DNA of 64,000 nt, from the NCBI RefSeq assembly GCF_000725485.1, contig NZ_JOAG01000029.1:62001-126000 (forward strand), read 5' to 3'. This DNA is from Nonomuraea candida (GTDB lineage Bacteria > Actinomycetota > Actinomycetes > Streptosporangiales > Streptosporangiaceae). The notes beneath the pieces are model-generated. The model had not been told where the DNA came from. It was given only the letters and a program-made list of their open reading frames with translations, and ran no database searches. A program made the position numbers and the translations under genes. Shown here piece by piece: positions 1 through 8,610 of this stretch. Position 1 is the stretch's first letter. Every line of letters starts with the position of its first letter.

Positions 1-747
1 GTGCCCGAAGAGGAGCGCTACCAGATCCGCGAGTGGACGAACGTCCTGCTGTCGCACCTGGCCACCCCCGAGGAGACCACCGCGGCGGCGCAGTCGACGC
101 TCGGCTACCTGGCCTCCTACATCCAGCGCAGGCGCGTGGAGCCGGGCGACGACCTCACCACCGGCCTCATCCGGGCCCAGGAGGACGACGGCGACCGGCT
201 GTCGGACAAGGAGATGTTGTGGCTCCTGTGGCTGGCGCTCATCGCCGGCCACGAGACGACCGTGCACCAGATCGCGAACGCCGTCATCGCCCTGTGCCGC
301 GACCCCGCGCAGCTCGCCGCGGTGAAGGAGCGCGGCGCCTGGGCCGAGGCGGTGGAGGAGGCGCTGCGCAGCCGCACCTCGGTGCTCACCGTCATGTTCC
401 GCTACCCGCTGCGGGACGCGATGGTGTGCGGGACGGTGATCCCGGCGGGCGAGCCGATCGTCGTCGCGCTGGAGGGGGCGGGCACCGACCCGGCCCGGTT
501 CGGCCCGGACGCCGGGCGGTTCGACGTCTTCCGCGAGCCCGACACGCACTTCGCCTTCGGCCGCGGGCCGCACTTCTGCCTGGGCGCGCCGCTGGCCCGG
601 CTGGAGCTGCGGATCGCGCTGGAGTCGCTGTTCGGGCGCTTCCCCGATCTGCGGCTCGCGATCGCGGCGGACGAGATCGCCTACACCCCCTCGCTGATCA
701 CGGAGGGGCCGCTGGAGCTGCCGGTGCTCCTGGGCAAGCCCCGCTGA
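1..747 (+). CDS. Cytochrome P450, C-terminal part (5' end outside window)
   Basis: Heme-thiolate monooxygenase. The visible 248 residues carry the I-helix oxygen-activation motif AGHETT (about residues 82-87) and the heme-binding loop FAFGRGPHFCLGAP, whose Cys is the axial heme ligand. Bacterial P450s are about 400 residues, so roughly the first 150 are missing. The GTG at base 1 is only the first in-frame codon, not a convincing start. The usual ExxR motif is not clear: the region reads VEEALRSRTSVL. The substrate cannot be told. The 3' end overlaps the tail of the convergent LysR gene by 50 bp. Family confidence is high. Confidence 0.93.
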   Translation: MPEEERYQIREWTNVLLSHLATPEETTAAAQSTLGYLASYIQRRRVEPGDDLTTGLIRAQEDDGDRLSDKEMLWLLWLALIAGHETTVHQIANAVIALCRDPAQLAAVKERGAWAEAVEEALRSRTSVLTVMFRYPLRDAMVCGTVIPAGEPIVVALEGAGTDPARFGPDAGRFDVFREPDTHFAFGRGPHFCLGAPLARLELRIALESLFGRFPDLRLAIAADEIAYTPSLITEGPLELPVLLGKPR

Positions 748-1765
748 CCGATGATCCCGGGGCCGCCCCACCGACCGGGGCGGCCCGGGCGCCGGCGCCG
801 GTCCCGGCAACGGCCCCGGCGCCGGTTTCGGCAAGGGCCCCGGTGCTGGTCCCGGCTCCAGTTCCGGTTCCGGATGCTGTGAGGGTGTTCAGCAGGTTCG
901 TGACGAGCGGGTTGCGGTCGTCCGCGCGCCACGCCACGGCCACGTCCGTACGCGCGTCCCCCGGCGTCACCCCGCGGAAGGCCACGCCCCTGAGCCGGAG
1001 CCGCCGGATGCCCGCCGGGGCCAGCGAGACCCCGAGCCCGGCCCCCACCAGCGCGCAGACCGTCTGCCACTCCACCGCGTGCTGGCCCACCTCGGGCGTG
1101 AACCCGGCCGCCCGGCACACGTCCACGATCCGGTCGTACAGGCCCGGCCCCTGCTCGCGCGGCAGGAGCACGAAGGGCGAGCCGGCCAGGTCCGCGAGCC
1201 GCACCGTGCGGCCGGCGGCCAGCGGGTGGGCGGCCGGCAGCACCGCCACGAACGGCTCGCGCAGCACCGTCGCGAACGCCAGGCCGGGCTCTCCGCCCTC
1301 CGGCGGCTCGCGCAGCAGGCCGACGTCGATGCGCCGCTCCCGCAGGGCGGCGAGCTGCGGCGCGGTGGTCATCTCGTGCAGCTCGACGCGCACCCGCGGC
1401 ACCCGCTCCCGGTACGCGCCCAGCAGCGCGGGCAGCACCGTCAGCGCCAGCGAGGCGGCGAACCCGAGCCGGACCCGGCCCGCCCGCCCGTCGCCGACCG
1501 CCCGCGCCGCCGCCAGGCCGCCCGCCAGCTCGGCCAGCGCCGTGCGCGCGGCGGGCAGCAGCTCGCGGCCCGCCGGGGTGAGCTCGACCCGGCCCGGCGC
1601 CCGGCTGAACAGCGCGTGCCCGACCTTGTCCTCCAGGCGGCGGATCTGCTGGCTCAGCGGTGGCTGCGCGATGCCCAGGCGGTCGGCCGCGTGACCGAAG
1701 TGCAGCTCCTCGGCGAGCACGACGAACGCGTGGAGCTGCGCGAGCGGAACTTTCGGGCGATCCAT
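698..1765 (-). CDS. LysR-family transcriptional regulator with low-complexity C-terminal tail
   Basis: DNA-binding regulator of 355 residues. The N-terminal winged helix-turn-helix covers about residues 5-65 (FGHAADRLGIAQPPLSQQIR is the helix-turn-helix core). A periplasmic-binding-protein-like effector domain follows to about residue 300. The ATG at 1763-1765 is chosen because LysR proteins begin a few residues before the HTH; the longer open frame upstream has no such sequence. It is divergent from the RidA gene 72 bp away, the usual arrangement for a LysR target. The last 50-60 residues are an unusual Gly/Thr/Ala tail (GTGTGAGTSTGAL) running into the end of the P450 gene on the other strand. 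Confidence 0.9.
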   Translation of the reverse strand: MDRPKVPLAQLHAFVVLAEELHFGHAADRLGIAQPPLSQQIRRLEDKVGHALFSRAPGRVELTPAGRELLPAARTALAELAGGLAAARAVGDGRAGRVRLGFAASLALTVLPALLGAYRERVPRVRVELHEMTTAPQLAALRERRIDVGLLREPPEGGEPGLAFATVLREPFVAVLPAAHPLAAGRTVRLADLAGSPFVLLPREQGPGLYDRIVDVCRAAGFTPEVGQHAVEWQTVCALVGAGLGVSLAPAGIRRLRLRGVAFRGVTPGDARTDVAVAWRADDRNPLVTNLLNTLTASGTGTGAGTSTGALAETGAGAVAGTGAGARAAPVGGAAPGSSVSGACPGAPAAPAAPP

Positions 1766-1780
1766 ACCTCTAGAGATATC

Positions 1781-1792
1781 AGCCCATGGGCT
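1781..1792. promoter_or_regulatory. Palindrome between divergent lysR and ridA genes, candidate LysR site
   Basis: AGCCCATGGGCT is a perfect 12-bp inverted repeat in the 72-bp divergent intergenic region, flanked by AT-rich ATATC and TGTAT. LysR proteins bind short dyads in such positions. The assignment to this regulator is inference. Confidence 0.45.
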
Positions 1793-1837
1793 TGGCTGTA
1801 TTAGACGTATCGGCCCTGGTCCCCTAGCGTTCGGCAC

Positions 1838-2230
1838 ATGATGGAGCGACGCGCGATCCTCAGCGGTTCCACGTTCGAGGAGCAGATCGGATATGCCCGG
1901 GCCGTGGTGGACGGCGACTGGGTGCACGTCTCGGGGACGACCGGTTTCGACTACACCACCATGACGATCTCCGACGACGTGGTGGAGCAGGCCAGGCAGT
2001 GCCTGCGCAATATCGGGGCGGCGCTGGAGGAGGCCGGCTGCACCTTCGCCGACGTCGTGCGCGTGCGCTACCTGCTGCCCGACCGCGCCGACTTCGAGCC
2101 CTGCTGGCCCGTGTTGCGCGAGTGCTTCGGCGAGGTGCGGCCGGCGGCCACGATGCTCATGTGCGGCCTGGCCGACCCGCGCATGAAGATCGAGATCGAG
2201 GTGTACGCCAGGCGCCGCCCCGCCGCGTGA
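1838..2230 (+). CDS. RidA/YjgF family protein
   Basis: A 130-residue protein of the Rid family, small trimeric deaminases that hydrolyse reactive enamine/imine intermediates; many subfamilies have other or unknown substrates. Family features are VHVSGTTGFD near the N-terminus, the QCLRNIGAALEEAGCTFADVVRVR helix-strand block, and the C-terminal RPAATMLMCGLADPRMKIEIEV strand where the usual catalytic Arg lies. Length is typical. Two ATG codons (1838, 1841) are possible starts. It is divergently transcribed from the LysR regulator, which probably controls it. Confidence 0.88.
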   Translation: MMERRAILSGSTFEEQIGYARAVVDGDWVHVSGTTGFDYTTMTISDDVVEQARQCLRNIGAALEEAGCTFADVVRVRYLLPDRADFEPCWPVLRECFGEVRPAATMLMCGLADPRMKIEIEVYARRRPAA

Positions 2231-2246
2231 GACCCCGGCCGGGGCG

Positions 2247-3380
2247 CTACCCGCGGCCGGCCAGCCCGCCGAACAGGTCCGTGACGCCGATGGACTCCAG
2301 CAGCGAGGACGACGACCGGACCGAGGGCGCGCCGGGCGCGGCGGGCGGGCAGGCGGCCGGGTCGCCGGCCAGCGCCTCCAGGAAGTGACGCACGCCGAGC
2401 GCGGCCAGCAACGACGTGGCCCCCTCCGACTGACCCTGAGCCTGGCCCTGTGCCGCGCTCTGCGCCTGCCCCTGCGCCGGGTTCTGGGCGGGGGCCTGTC
2501 CCTGCGCCGGGTTCTGGCCGGTGGCCGGGCCGGGGGCGGGCGCGCAGGCGGCCGAGGGCCGGCCGGTCACGAGCGCTTCGAGGTAGCGCGCCAGGGCCGC
2601 CGTGCCGATGAGCGGCTTGACCGCCAGGCCGGTGCCCGCCCCGGCCGCCTGCCACGCACCCGCGCCCGAGCCCGCCCCGGCCGCCTGTCCCGCGCCTGGC
2701 ACGGCGCTCGATCCCGCGCCGGGGACCGTGCCGGGCGGTGTGCCCGGGTTCGTCCCCGGGGAGGCCGTGCTGCGGGCGCACGCCAGCGCTTGGTTGATGA
2801 GGTCTTCGAGCACGACCCGCAGGGGAGAGGGCGAGGACTCGCCGGAGTTCGCGTTCAGGGGCTGACCCGGGCTCGCGTCCAGGGCCCGGCCGGGGCTCGG
2901 GAAGGGCGCCTGGCTGGGGTTCGGAAGAGCCGACTGGCTGGGGTTGGGGAGAGGCGCCTGGCTCGGGTTGGGGAAAGGCGGCTGGCCGGGGTTGGGGAAG
3001 GGGGACTGGCGGGGGCTGGGCAGGGGTGGCAGGCTCGGGCGCGGGAAGGGCGGCAGGGTCGGACCGGCCTGATCGGGCGCGGGCGACGCGGCGAGCGGCG
3101 TCCCGTACGGCACCCAGGGCACGGCCGGCACGCCCATCCCCTGCGTGAAGAACCCGCTCAGCAGGGTGCCGTCCGCGATCGAGTGCAGCAGGGCGCTGAT
3201 CTCCTCGGTGGTGACGTTCCCGGCCAGCGGCGGGGGCGGCGAGACGTTGATGCTGATGACGTCGAAATTGCCGCAGCGGGCGGTGGGAGCGGCGCTTTCG
3301 CCCTCCGCGTGGGCGGGCGCGGCACCCGTGAGCAGAACGGCGGAGGCGGCGGTGAATACGGCAACGGTATGCCGGTACAT
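2247..3380 (-). CDS. Secreted Pro/Gln-rich repeat protein of unknown function
   Basis: 377 residues with a Sec signal peptide (AVLLTGAAPAHAEG, cleavage near residue 26). A mature N-domain (about 27-110) precedes a proline-rich region of PNPSQAP/PNPGQPP units (about 125-170). The C-terminal half contains three related short helical modules ending in a Cys-rich turn: LIGTAALARYLEAL (about 256), LLAALGVRHFLEAL (324) and LLESIGVTDLFGGL (360), separated by Gln/Ala/Gly/Pro linkers. The start is supported by AAGGAG upstream of ATG 3380. I do not recognise a family. The design suggests a cell-surface or secreted structural protein. Confidence 0.75.
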   Translation of the reverse strand: MYRHTVAVFTAASAVLLTGAAPAHAEGESAAPTARCGNFDVISINVSPPPPLAGNVTTEEISALLHSIADGTLLSGFFTQGMGVPAVPWVPYGTPLAASPAPDQAGPTLPPFPRPSLPPLPSPRQSPFPNPGQPPFPNPSQAPLPNPSQSALPNPSQAPFPSPGRALDASPGQPLNANSGESSPSPLRVVLEDLINQALACARSTASPGTNPGTPPGTVPGAGSSAVPGAGQAAGAGSGAGAWQAAGAGTGLAVKPLIGTAALARYLEALVTGRPSAACAPAPGPATGQNPAQGQAPAQNPAQGQAQSAAQGQAQGQSEGATSLLAALGVRHFLEALAGDPAACPPAAPGAPSVRSSSSLLESIGVTDLFGGLAGRG

Positions 3381-3524
3381 GATGCTCCTTGATGGCGATG
3401 ATCCGGTTATCGTTGCGATCAGTACCCTTAGCGATGGTCCAATTACTTAATTGTTGGATCTAGCCCTCTTTACCGCTCATCGCCACGTTGCGAGGAAAGC
3501 CGCCTGGCCCTAGGGTCACGCTTC

Positions 3525-4310
3525 ATGAAACCCCTCAAGACCGCTGTTCTGGCGTGCGCCCTCATCGCTCCTTTAGGGGTCGGCGCGACCGCCGCCTCGG
3601 CAGCCGCGTACCCGGTGAACGAGACCGAGCTGACCGCCAACCCGCTCTATGAGAGCGGCGCGCTGCCCAAGTCGACCTGCGCGGAGCCCAAGGTCAAGGC
3701 GGGCGACGTCAAGCAGGCTCGCAACTATCTCGACAAGATCATCGCCTGCATGGGGAAGACCTGGGAACCTCACCTCACCAAGGCGGGCCTCACCTACAGC
3801 CAGGTGAAGGTCCAGCACGTGAACAAGCTGCCCAAGAAGTGGTGCGACCTCGAGACGAACAAGGACGATTCGCAGGCGTACTACTGCGACCAGACCCGCA
3901 CAATTGTCTTCAAGGTCGGTAAAACCTGGACCGAGTCGCCGTCCGACCTGTGGCTGTTCTACGTGGCCTCCTCCATGTACGGCTATCACGTGCAGAACCT
4001 CGTGGGCATCGCCGAGGCATTCGACGCGGTCCCCTATGACAAGAGGGCCGAACTTCTCGAGCAGAACCGCCGGCTGGCTCTTCAGGCGGACTGCCTGGGT
4101 ACCGCCTCGATGAAGAGTGTGTGGCCGTTGAAGGGCCGTACGACGAAGGACTGGAAGCACTTCCTGACGCTGCCCGAGGGCGATGTCGCCGGCCAGGAGC
4201 GCTGGCGCGGCAAGGAGCCCAACATCCGGTACTGGCTCAAGAAGGGCTTCGCCACCGGCGACCCCGCCTCGTGCAACACCTGGACGGCCTCGCCCTCCAA
4301 GGTGGCTTAG
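3525..4310 (+). CDS. Secreted neutral zinc metallopeptidase homologue lacking the HExxH motif
   Basis: 261 residues with a Sec signal peptide (cleavage near SAAAYP, residues 27-30). The body resembles the actinobacterial 'putative neutral zinc metallopeptidase' (YpfJ-like) family: NPLYESGALPKSTC, the ARNYLDKIIACMGKTW helix, and YYCDQTRTIVF before the active-site helix. At the position where the family has HEYGHHVQ this protein has SMYGYHVQ (about residues 150-157), so both the first zinc-ligand His and the catalytic Glu are gone. Conserved cysteines remain, suggesting a folded, non-catalytic secreted protein. Family assignment is from memory of the motif pattern. Confidence 0.75.
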   Translation: MKPLKTAVLACALIAPLGVGATAASAAAYPVNETELTANPLYESGALPKSTCAEPKVKAGDVKQARNYLDKIIACMGKTWEPHLTKAGLTYSQVKVQHVNKLPKKWCDLETNKDDSQAYYCDQTRTIVFKVGKTWTESPSDLWLFYVASSMYGYHVQNLVGIAEAFDAVPYDKRAELLEQNRRLALQADCLGTASMKSVWPLKGRTTKDWKHFLTLPEGDVAGQERWRGKEPNIRYWLKKGFATGDPASCNTWTASPSKVA

Positions 4311-4338
4311 CCAGAGCCTGAAAGCCTACAGACCTGGG

Positions 4339-4370
4339 CGGCCTTCCGCGGTGGCTGTCGCGGAAGGCCG
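4339..4370 (+). terminator. Hairpin terminator after the metallopeptidase homologue
   Basis: Perfect 12-bp stem CGGCCTTCCGCG / CGCGGAAGGCCG with an 8-nt loop, 29 bp after the stop codon. There is no long U-tract, as is common in high-GC actinomycetes. Confidence 0.75.
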
Positions 4371-4398
4371 TACGGGGCGCCGGCTCCCGGTACATTGA

Positions 4399-5189
<791 letters not shown>

Positions 5190-5325
5190 GCCGCACCGCC
5201 CCCGCGACACTGAATCCCGCCGCCCCCGCGCGACGCTGAGCCCCGCCGTCCCCGCGACGCTGAGCTCCACCGCCCGTGACGCTGAGCCGCACCGTCCCCG
5301 CGATCATCGCGGAGCCGGCGCCCGC
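5190..5325. repeat. Imperfect tandem repeats of about 24 bp between convergent genes
   Basis: Four to five degenerate copies of a unit like CCGCCCCCGCGACGCTGAGC follow the broken peptidase gene. The array ends with a small palindrome CCGCGAT-C-ATCGCGG (5298-5312) that may help terminate transcription. No gene is seen here. Confidence 0.6.
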
Positions 5326-5820
5326 TCAGCGTTTGCGGCCGGTCCTCGGGCGTGACGGGCGCTCGGGGGGCAGCACCTCCACCGACGTCTTGCGGATGTG
5401 GTCGTAGACCAGCGAGGTGCGCACGTCGGCGATGTTGCGGTGGCGCGAGACGTGGTCGAGCACGAAGTCGCGCAGGTGGCCGGCGTCCCGCACGCCCACC
5501 TGGATGATGAAGTCGTCGCCGCCCGACACGACGAACACCGCCAGCGTCTCGGGCAGCGCGGCCACGTAGTCGCGGAAGCCCTCGACGGCCTCGCGGATCT
5601 TCGGGTGCAGGCGCACGTTGATCAGCGCCTGCACCGGGCGGCCGATCGCGTCGAGGTTGACCTCGGCGTGGAAGCCCTCGATGACGCCGGCCGCGCGCAG
5701 CGAGCGCACCCGCTCCAGGCAGGTCGAGGGGGCGATGCCGAGGTGCTCGGCGAGCTCCCGGTTGGTCTGGCGGCCGTCGCGCTGCAGCTCGGCGAGGATC
5801 GCCGTATCAAGTTCGTCCAC
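5326..5820 (-). CDS. Lrp/AsnC-family transcriptional regulator
   Basis: 164 residues. N-terminal HTH (about 1-55: DTAILAELQRDGRQTNREL and LGIAPSTCLERVRSL) and a C-terminal RAM ligand-binding domain (about 65-145; VVSGGDDFIIQVGVRDAGHL). The GTG at 5818-5820 is chosen because family members begin with (M)DELD; in-frame sequence upstream has no family similarity. Basic C-terminal tail (RPSRPRTGRKR). Divergent from the DUF2000 gene, with a clear dyad between them, so it probably controls itself and that neighbour in response to an amino acid. Confidence 0.9.
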   Translation of the reverse strand: MDELDTAILAELQRDGRQTNRELAEHLGIAPSTCLERVRSLRAAGVIEGFHAEVNLDAIGRPVQALINVRLHPKIREAVEGFRDYVAALPETLAVFVVSGGDDFIIQVGVRDAGHLRDFVLDHVSRHRNIADVRTSLVYDHIRKTSVEVLPPERPSRPRTGRKR

Positions 5821-5840
5821 GTTCCCATCCTGCCAGCACT

Positions 5841-5859
5841 TTCCGAACTTCCTTCGGAA
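5841..5859. promoter_or_regulatory. Inverted repeat, candidate Lrp/AsnC operator
   Basis: TTCCGAA-CTTCC-TTCGGAA: perfect 7-bp arms with a 5-bp spacer, 20 bp upstream of the regulator start and in the 115-bp divergent region. Its position fits autoregulation by the adjacent Lrp protein (inference). Confidence 0.55.
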
Positions 5860-5935
5860 ATCGGCTCTTCCGGTTGGTGGATCGACGGTGAAAGTGTGAA
5901 TGTTCTGGGTGACCTTCGGAGAAAGGAGCCCGTGA

Positions 5936-6388
5936 ATGAGCGTGCTGGACGAGCTCGACCGCCGTACCGATCTGCCCACCAAGGAGCTCGCGGTCAAGTG
6001 GGTGATCGTGATCGACCGCGACCTGCCGCGCGGCCTCCAGGCCAACGCCGCCGCCTGCCTGGCCGCCTCCACCGGGGTCGCCGTGCCGGCGATCGTCGGG
6101 TCGGGCGGCGTGGACGCCTCGGGGCTCGCGCACGCCGGGCTGCCGTGGACGGGCTGCACGGTGCTCGGCGCCCCCGGCCCGGTCGTGGGACGGCTCAGGA
6201 GCGACGCGGCGGCCGAGCCCGAGCTGGTGGTGACCGACATGGCCGCCATCGCCCAGCGCACCAACGTCTACGACGACTATCTCGCCGAGCTGGCGCGTAC
6301 GGAGGAGCCGGCGTACTACGCGGTCAGCCTGTTCGGGCCCCGGGCGATCGTCGACCGGCTCACCGGGCGGCTGCCGCTCCTGCGCTGA
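5936..6388 (+). CDS. DUF2000 family protein
   Basis: 150-residue cytoplasmic protein. The family is recognised from KWVIVIDRDLPRGLQANAAA near the N-terminus and the central DMAAIAQRTNVYDDYLAEL. DUF2000 proteins have no established biochemical role. SD GGAGAAAGGAG lies upstream of ATG 5936. It faces away from an Lrp/AsnC gene, a setting that suggests amino-acid-related control. Confidence 0.8.
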   Translation: MSVLDELDRRTDLPTKELAVKWVIVIDRDLPRGLQANAAACLAASTGVAVPAIVGSGGVDASGLAHAGLPWTGCTVLGAPGPVVGRLRSDAAAEPELVVTDMAAIAQRTNVYDDYLAELARTEEPAYYAVSLFGPRAIVDRLTGRLPLLR

Positions 6389-6446
6389 ACCGCGCCGGCC
6401 TCCCGCCGCCCGGCGGGCGCCGTGTCAGGTGAGGGTCACTCCGTCG

Positions 6447-6482
6447 ATTACTTGAAGTATCCGAAGAGTAACTTTAAGTAAT
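6447..6482. promoter_or_regulatory. Paired palindromic sites upstream of the lasso-peptide operon
   Basis: An AT-rich island in GC-rich DNA. Two copies of ACTTnAAGT (6450-6458 and 6471-6479) have centres 21 bp apart, about two helical turns. They lie within a larger inverted repeat ATTACTT (6447-6453) / AAGTAAT (6476-6482). TAATAT follows directly at 6480-6485 and may act as a -10 box. This looks like a dimeric or tetrameric regulator site at the lasso promoter; the regulator is unknown. Confidence 0.5.
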
Positions 6483-6560
6483 ATTCCCTGGTGGAAGGTA
6501 ATCACGGACAGCCGGATGACGCAAGACGCGTCCGGAAACTCTCACGAAGGGAAACCGACC

Positions 6561-6704
6561 ATGGAGAACGTCCACGACCGCCCGCAGAGCCCCTATGAGC
6601 CGCCCGTGATCCAGGAGGCCGGCGGCTTCGCCGGCGTCACCCACGGCCCCGGCCTCGGGGGCGACCCTGACACCTTCACTTACTACTTCGACTTCGGCAA
6701 CTGA
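6561..6704 (+). CDS. Lasso peptide precursor
   Basis: 47 residues, start ATG 6561 with SD AAGGGAA; an upstream in-frame ATG at 6516 has no such site. The leader contains the RRE-recognition pattern Y-x-x-P...G-x-F...T (YEPPVIQEAGGFAGVT). Thr27 is at the penultimate leader position, so cleavage after His28 is predicted, giving the 19-residue core GPGLGGDPDTFTYYFDFGN. Gly1 could form the macrolactam with Asp9 (nine-residue ring, ten-residue tail) or Asp7. No Cys, so class II. The aromatic tail (F, Y, Y, F, F) offers steric plugs. The cyclase gene starts 13 bp downstream. Confidence 0.87.
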   Translation: MENVHDRPQSPYEPPVIQEAGGFAGVTHGPGLGGDPDTFTYYFDFGN

Positions 6705-6717
6705 CGGGGGCCGATCG

Positions 6718-8610
6718 GTGTCGTCCGTGAGCATCGGCTACGACTGGTTCACGGTGCTGCCCGACAGCCCGGCCGCCGCCTCGGTGGCGCGGCGGCTGGC
6801 GGCCGTGGCGGGCGCCACCGTGGTGCTGCGCCATCCCTCCGGCCGTCCGTGCCTGATCGGCTCCTTCCCCCATGATCCGGTCGTCAGTGCCACGGCGGGC
6901 CCGGTCCGCCTGGCGGTGATCGGGCACTGCCCGGTCACCGCCGCGGCTCTTGAGCGGCACGCCGCCCGGCTGGATCACCTGGACGACGCCGATCGCCTCG
7001 CCCGCGCCCTGGCGGGCAGCGTCCACCTGGTGGTCGCGCACCAGGGCCGGGTGCGCGTGCAGGGCAGCGCGTCGGGCCTGCGGCGCGTCTTCCACACCCG
7101 CCTGCCCGCCGGAACGGAGGGCTCGCCGGGGATGGCCGCCGACCGCGCCGACGTGCTCGCCGCGCTGATCGGCGCCGAGGTGGACCCGGAACACCTGGCG
7201 CTGCGCCTGCTCACCTTCCTGCCGCCCGCGCTGTCGGCGCCCCTGTGGAAGGGGGTGCACGCCGTGCCTCCGGGCAGCGCCGCCTGCCTCGAGGCCGGCG
7301 GCGCCGTGCGCGTGCGCCGCTGGTGGTCCCCGCCCGAGCCGCGGCTGAGCCTGGAACAGGCGGCCCCGGCACTGGCGGACGCGTTGCGGGACGCCGTGGC
7401 CGCCCGGGTCCCGGCGGGCGGCGTGGTGGCCGCCGACCTGTCCGGCGGGCTCGACTCCACCCCGATCTGCTTCCTGGCCCAGGACGCCGCGCGCCGCCGC
7501 GACACCCGGCAGCTCACCGTCCGCTACCGGGTGGACGATCCCGCCCACGACGACGAGGCGTGGGCCCGCCTGGCCGCCGCGCACCTCGACGGCGAGCACC
7601 TGGTGCTGGGCTTCGACGAGATGCCCGCCCGTTACGAGGGCGTGGCCGACCCCGTGACGGGGCTGGACGAGCCGCTGCCGCTGCTGTTCGGCTGGCGCAG
7701 GGAGAGCGCCGTCGCCGGCCTGTTGGCCGGGCGCGGCGCGCGCGTCCGCCTGAGCGGCCACGGCGGCGACGAGGTCACCCAGCCCCTGCCCTGCTACCTG
7801 CACGACCTGGCGATCGTCAGGCCGCTCGCCCTGCCCGCCCGCCTGCGCGCCTTCCGCGCCCAGTCCCGCTGGTCCCGCGCCGAGGTGGCCATGGCGCTGG
7901 CCGAGCGGCGCCGGTACGCGCCCTGGCTGGCCGGCCGGGCCGACCGGCTCACCATGGCGCCGGCCGCGTCCGCGCCGGACTTCGGCTGGGACCCGCCGAT
8001 GCGGCTGCCCGCCTGGATCCACCCCGACGCGGCGGCCACCGTGGTCCGGCTGGCGCGCCGGGCCGCCGGCCGGGCCAGGCCGCTGGCCGCGCTGCGCTCC
8101 CAGCACCAGACCCTGTCCCTCGTCCGGCACAACGCCGGGATGTACCGGCTCATGCACCGCCTGACCGCCCGGTACGGCGCCGCCCTGCACCTGCCGTTCC
8201 TCGACGACCGGGTGATCGAGGCGTGCCTGTCGGCGCGCATCGACCAGCGGGCCCGGCCGGGACACTACAAACCGCTCATCGTGGCCGCGATGACCGGGCA
8301 CATGCCGGCCCAGTGCCTGGGGCGCACCACCAAGGGGCAGTTCTCCAGCGAGATCTACCAGGGCCTGCGCCGGCACCGTGACCAGCTCGCCGCCCTGGCG
8401 GCCGACTCCCGGCTGGCGGAGCTCAGGCTCGCCGACGCCGCCGCGCTGCGCCAGGCCGTCGTCCGCCCCCTGGTCGACGGGCAGGACCTGGACCTGCGGC
8501 TGCTGGTGGCGATGGAGAACTGGCTGCGGGCCCTGCCCGCCCGGCCGGCCGCGGCGTTCCCGGGTGCGGGCGGGCGCGCCGCGGCCCCACTCGGGAGGGG
8601 GCGGTCATGA
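6718..8610 (+). CDS. Lasso peptide macrolactam synthetase (asparagine-synthetase-like, C protein)
   Basis: 630 residues. The N-terminal glutaminase-like domain (about 1-210) lacks the catalytic Cys at position 2 (starts SSVSIGYDWF), as in lasso cyclases that need no ammonia. The synthetase domain has the PP-loop SGGLDST (about 242-248) for ATP binding, SGHGGDE at about 345 and the C-terminal LDLRLLVAMENWL. The enzyme would adenylate the Asp side chain of the core and close the ring with the N-terminal amine. It follows the precursor by 13 bp and overlaps the B2 gene by 4 bp (ATGA), so the three genes form one operon. A GTG start is used. Confidence 0.9.
   Translation: MSSVSIGYDWFTVLPDSPAAASVARRLAAVAGATVVLRHPSGRPCLIGSFPHDPVVSATAGPVRLAVIGHCPVTAAALERHAARLDHLDDADRLARALAGSVHLVVAHQGRVRVQGSASGLRRVFHTRLPAGTEGSPGMAADRADVLAALIGAEVDPEHLALRLLTFLPPALSAPLWKGVHAVPPGSAACLEAGGAVRVRRWWSPPEPRLSLEQAAPALADALRDAVAARVPAGGVVAADLSGGLDSTPICFLAQDAARRRDTRQLTVRYRVDDPAHDDEAWARLAAAHLDGEHLVLGFDEMPARYEGVADPVTGLDEPLPLLFGWRRESAVAGLLAGRGARVRLSGHGGDEVTQPLPCYLHDLAIVRPLALPARLRAFRAQSRWSRAEVAMALAERRRYAPWLAGRADRLTMAPAASAPDFGWDPPMRLPAWIHPDAAATVVRLARRAAGRARPLAALRSQHQTLSLVRHNAGMYRLMHRLTARYGAALHLPFLDDRVIEACLSARIDQRARPGHYKPLIVAAMTGHMPAQCLGRTTKGQFSSEIYQGLRRHRDQLAALAADSRLAELRLADAAALRQAVVRPLVDGQDLDLRLLVAMENWLRALPARPAAAFPGAGGRAAAPLGRGRS

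Noticed and set aside
6516..6560. Longer start for the lasso precursor
   Set aside because: ATG 6561 has AAGGGAA at proper distance and gives a normal leader length; the 15 extra residues are not leader-like.
6645..6662. GLGG in the precursor read as a double-glycine bacteriocin leader site
   Set aside because: The cyclase and B2 protease neighbours and the penultimate Thr define a lasso peptide; GG falls inside the predicted ring.
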